The position numbers and the translations under genes are program-made. The notes beneath the pieces were generated by a model that searched no databases, was not told where the DNA came from, and saw only the letters and a program-made list of their open reading frames with translations. Source: Sphingomonadales bacterium (GTDB taxonomy: Bacteria; Pseudomonadota; Alphaproteobacteria; Sphingomonadales; Sphingomonadaceae). Taken from it: a stretch of 24,211 nucleotides of DNA. Below are positions 22,230-24,211 of the stretch, piece by piece; the first letter of the stretch is position 1, and each line of letters starts with the position of its first letter. The stretch covers positions 1-24,211 of the forward strand of contig JAIYAA010000227.1 of NCBI GenBank assembly GCA_027489295.1, read 5' to 3'.

Positions 22230-24211
22230 ATGCGCCTCTCGCGCTTCTTCATCACCCGCCCGATCTTCGCGGCGGTGATCGCGATCATCATCACGATCAT
22301 GGGCGGCATCGCCTATTTCGCGCTGCCCATCTCGCAATATCCCGACATCGTGCCGCCGACCGTCACCGTGACGGCCAGCTATCCCGGCGCCTCGGCCGAA
22401 ACCGTGGCGGAAACCGTCGCCGCGCCGATCGAGCAGGAAATCAACGGCGTCGACGACATGCTCTACCAGTCGTCGCAATCGACCGGCGACGGCGCAGTGA
22501 CGATCACCGTCACCTTCAAGTCCGGCACCAATCTCGATGCCGCGCAGGTGCTGGTGCAGAACCGGGTCGCGGTCGCGATCCCGCGCCTGCCCGAGGAAGT
22601 GCAGCGCCTCGGCGTCGTCACGCGCAAGACCAGCCCCGACTTCCTGATGGTCGTCAACCTGATCTCGCCGGACAATTCCATCGATCGCAGCTACATCTCC
22701 AACTATGCGCTGACCCAGGTGAAGGACCGCCTCGCGCGGCTCGAAGGCGTGGGCGACGTGCGGATGTTCGGCGCGCGCGATTATGCGATGCGGGTGTGGA
22801 TCGATCCCGGCCGTGCCGCCGCGCTGAACCTCACCGCCGGCGACATCGTCCAGGCGCTGCGCGGGCAGAACATCCAGGTCGCGGCGGGCTCGCTCGGCCA
22901 GCCGGGCTCGCAGCGCAGCGGCAACGCCTTCCAGCTCAACGTCGAGACGCAGGGGCGCCTGAAGACCCCGGCGGAGTTCGGCCGTGTCGTCATTCGCACC
23001 GATAGCGCAGGTCGCCAGGTCCGCGTGAGCGACGTGGCGCGCGTCGAGCTCGGCGCCGCCGACTATTCCTCGAACACATATCTCTCGAACCAGCCGACCG
23101 TGATCCTGGCCGCCTTCCAGCGCCCGGGCTCCAACGCGCTCGCAGCCGCGCTGCGAATCAAGGCGGAGATGGACACGATCTCGAAGACCTTCCCCAAGGG
23201 CCTCGAATATCGCGTGATCTACAATCCCACCGAGTTCATCGCCCAGTCGATCGACGCGGTGTACCATACGCTGGGCGAAGCGGTGATCCTCGTCGTCTTC
23301 GTCGTGATCGTGTTCCTCCAGAAATGGCGCGCGGCGATCATCCCGGTGGTGGCGATCCCCGTCTCGCTGATCGGCACGATGGCGGTGCTGCTGCCGCTCG
23401 GTTATTCGCTCAACAACCTGTCGCTGTTCGGGCTGGTGCTCGCCATCGGTATCGTCGTCGACGACGCGATCGTCGTGGTCGAGAATGTCGAACGCAACCT
23501 TGCGCGCGGCATGACCCCGCTGGAGGCGGCGCGCACCTCGATGGACGAAGTATCGGGCGCGCTGGTCGCGATCGTGCTGGTGCTGTTCGCGGTGTTCCTG
23601 CCGACCCTGTTCCTCAACGGTCTGTCGGGCGCCTTCTACAAGCAGTTCGCCGTGACGATCTCGGTCGCCACCGCCATCTCGCTACTCGTCTCGCTGACGC
23701 TCTCGCCGGCCTTGGCCGCGCTGCTGCTGAAGCATGAGCCGCATGGCGAGCGGCGCGGCATCGGCCGCTTCTTCGGCCGCGCAGCCGACGGCTTCAACCG
23801 CGGATTCGAGCGGATGAGCAATGGCTATGCCCGGCTGACCCACAAGCTGGTCACCCGGCCGAAGCGGATGATGGTCGTCTATGCCGGGCTGATCGCCGCC
23901 ACGGTCGCGACCTTCTGGGTGACGCCGGTCGGCTTCATCCCGGCGCAGGACCAGGGATACTTCCTCACGGTCATCCAGCTGCCGCCGGGCTCGTCGCTCG
24001 AACGCACCGATGAAGTGATGCGCAAGGTCGTCGCGCGCATCCTGCCGATCCCGGGTGTGAAGGGCTCCGTCATGCTTGCGGGCTTCGACGGTCCGTCGCA
24101 GACGCTCGCCCCGAACAGCGCCGCCGCCTATGTCCCGCTGCAGAGCTTCGAGGAGCGCAAGAAGCTGGGCGTCAACATCGCCGGCATCATGGCCGAGGCG
24201 CGCAAGCGCAC
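22230..24211 (+). CDS. RND efflux pump, inner-membrane transporter (MexF-like, 3' end outside window)
   Basis: A strong ribosome site (AAAAGGAGAAGG) precedes the ATG at 22230 and the frame is open to the right edge, 660 residues of an expected roughly 1050. The start MRLSRFFITRPIFAAVIAII is the HAE1-type RND first membrane helix, followed by QYPDIVPPTVTVTASYPGAS and PIEQEINGVDDMLYQSSQST. The proton-relay pair is present in GIVVDDAIVVVENVERN at residues 411-412. VGFIPAQDQGYFLTVIQLPP lies near the right edge. It is a proton-driven pump exporting drugs or other small amphiphiles from the inner membrane and periplasm. Similarity to MexF/BpeF is by motif; the substrate is unknown. Confidence 0.96.
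   Translation, partial: MRLSRFFITRPIFAAVIAIIITIMGGIAYFALPISQYPDIVPPTVTVTASYPGASAETVAETVAAPIEQEINGVDDMLYQSSQSTGDGAVTITVTFKSGTNLDAAQVLVQNRVAVAIPRLPEEVQRLGVVTRKTSPDFLMVVNLISPDNSIDRSYISNYALTQVKDRLARLEGVGDVRMFGARDYAMRVWIDPGRAAALNLTAGDIVQALRGQNIQVAAGSLGQPGSQRSGNAFQLNVETQGRLKTPAEFGRVVIRTDSAGRQVRVSDVARVELGAADYSSNTYLSNQPTVILAAFQRPGSNALAAALRIKAEMDTISKTFPKGLEYRVIYNPTEFIAQSIDAVYHTLGEAVILVVFVVIVFLQKWRAAIIPVVAIPVSLIGTMAVLLPLGYSLNNLSLFGLVLAIGIVVDDAIVVVENVERNLARGMTPLEAARTSMDEVSGALVAIVLVLFAVFLPTLFLNGLSGAFYKQFAVTISVATAISLLVSLTLSPALAALLLKHEPHGERRGIGRFFGRAADGFNRGFERMSNGYARLTHKLVTRPKRMMVVYAGLIAATVATFWVTPVGFIPAQDQGYFLTVIQLPPGSSLERTDEVMRKVVARILPIPGVKGSVMLAGFDGPSQTLAPNSAAAYVPLQSFEERKKLGVNIAGIMAEARKR

Noticed and set aside
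20823..23267. 814-codon minus-strand frame opposite the efflux genes
   Set aside because: Antisense shadow of adaptor and pump, both of which have diagnostic motifs.

Overview
The window is about 24.2 kb of GC-rich DNA with alphaproteobacterial, most likely sphingomonad, character. The reasons are a TonB-dependent receptor of the sphingomonad/caulobacterial type, Tat-type export of carbohydrate-active proteins, an RPA-family plasmid initiator of the kind found on sphingomonad megaplasmids, and GC-rich codon use that opens long meaningless antisense frames. The replication and partition genes sit in the middle of metabolic and efflux genes, so the DNA is best read as part of a megaplasmid or chromid; integration of a plasmid into a chromosome cannot be excluded from this window.

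Layout. 1-2552 (minus): a membrane c-di-GMP enzyme (MHYT-PAS-PAS-GGDEF-EAL), cut at its C-terminus by the left window edge. 2681-6195 (minus): a two-gene exported carbohydrate unit, a DUF6250 protein followed by a YetA/PL26-like exo-rhamnogalacturonan-lyase-type protein. 6196-6593: an AT-rich stretch and an iteron array at about 22-bp period, a candidate replication origin. 6594-10294 (minus): parA-parB-repA with three 16-18 bp palindromes between parB and repA that look like parS. 10401-11087 (plus): a promoter with an operator-like palindrome and a Phd/ParE-type toxin-antitoxin pair, divergent from parA. 11099-11347 (minus): a very small stand-alone LuxR-type DNA-binding protein. 11540-12784: a FadR/GntR regulator preceded by a possible 11-codon leader, convergent and overlapping with gluconokinase. 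12925-19029 (plus): a 1004-residue exported protein with two right-handed beta-helix domains and a beta-propeller, then a TonB-dependent receptor, closed by a clear terminator. 19157-19351: a 64-residue membrane protein with its own terminator hairpin. 19454-24211 (plus): a TetR regulator, a 136-residue protein of unknown function, and an RND adaptor and pump of the MexEF type, the pump cut by the right edge.

How the parts fit. ParA, ParB, the palindromes, RepA, the iterons and the toxin-antitoxin pair form one maintenance block. The flanking carbohydrate genes (DUF6250, PL26-like, beta-helix/propeller, receptor, GntR regulator, gluconokinase) suggest capture, depolymerisation and uptake of a plant-type polysaccharide or its acidic products, but the substrate cannot be fixed from sequence alone. 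The TetR gene and the efflux operon share near-identical operator-like palindromes over their -10 regions, which points to autoregulated control of the pump. No tRNA, rRNA, CRISPR array or insertion sequence was seen.
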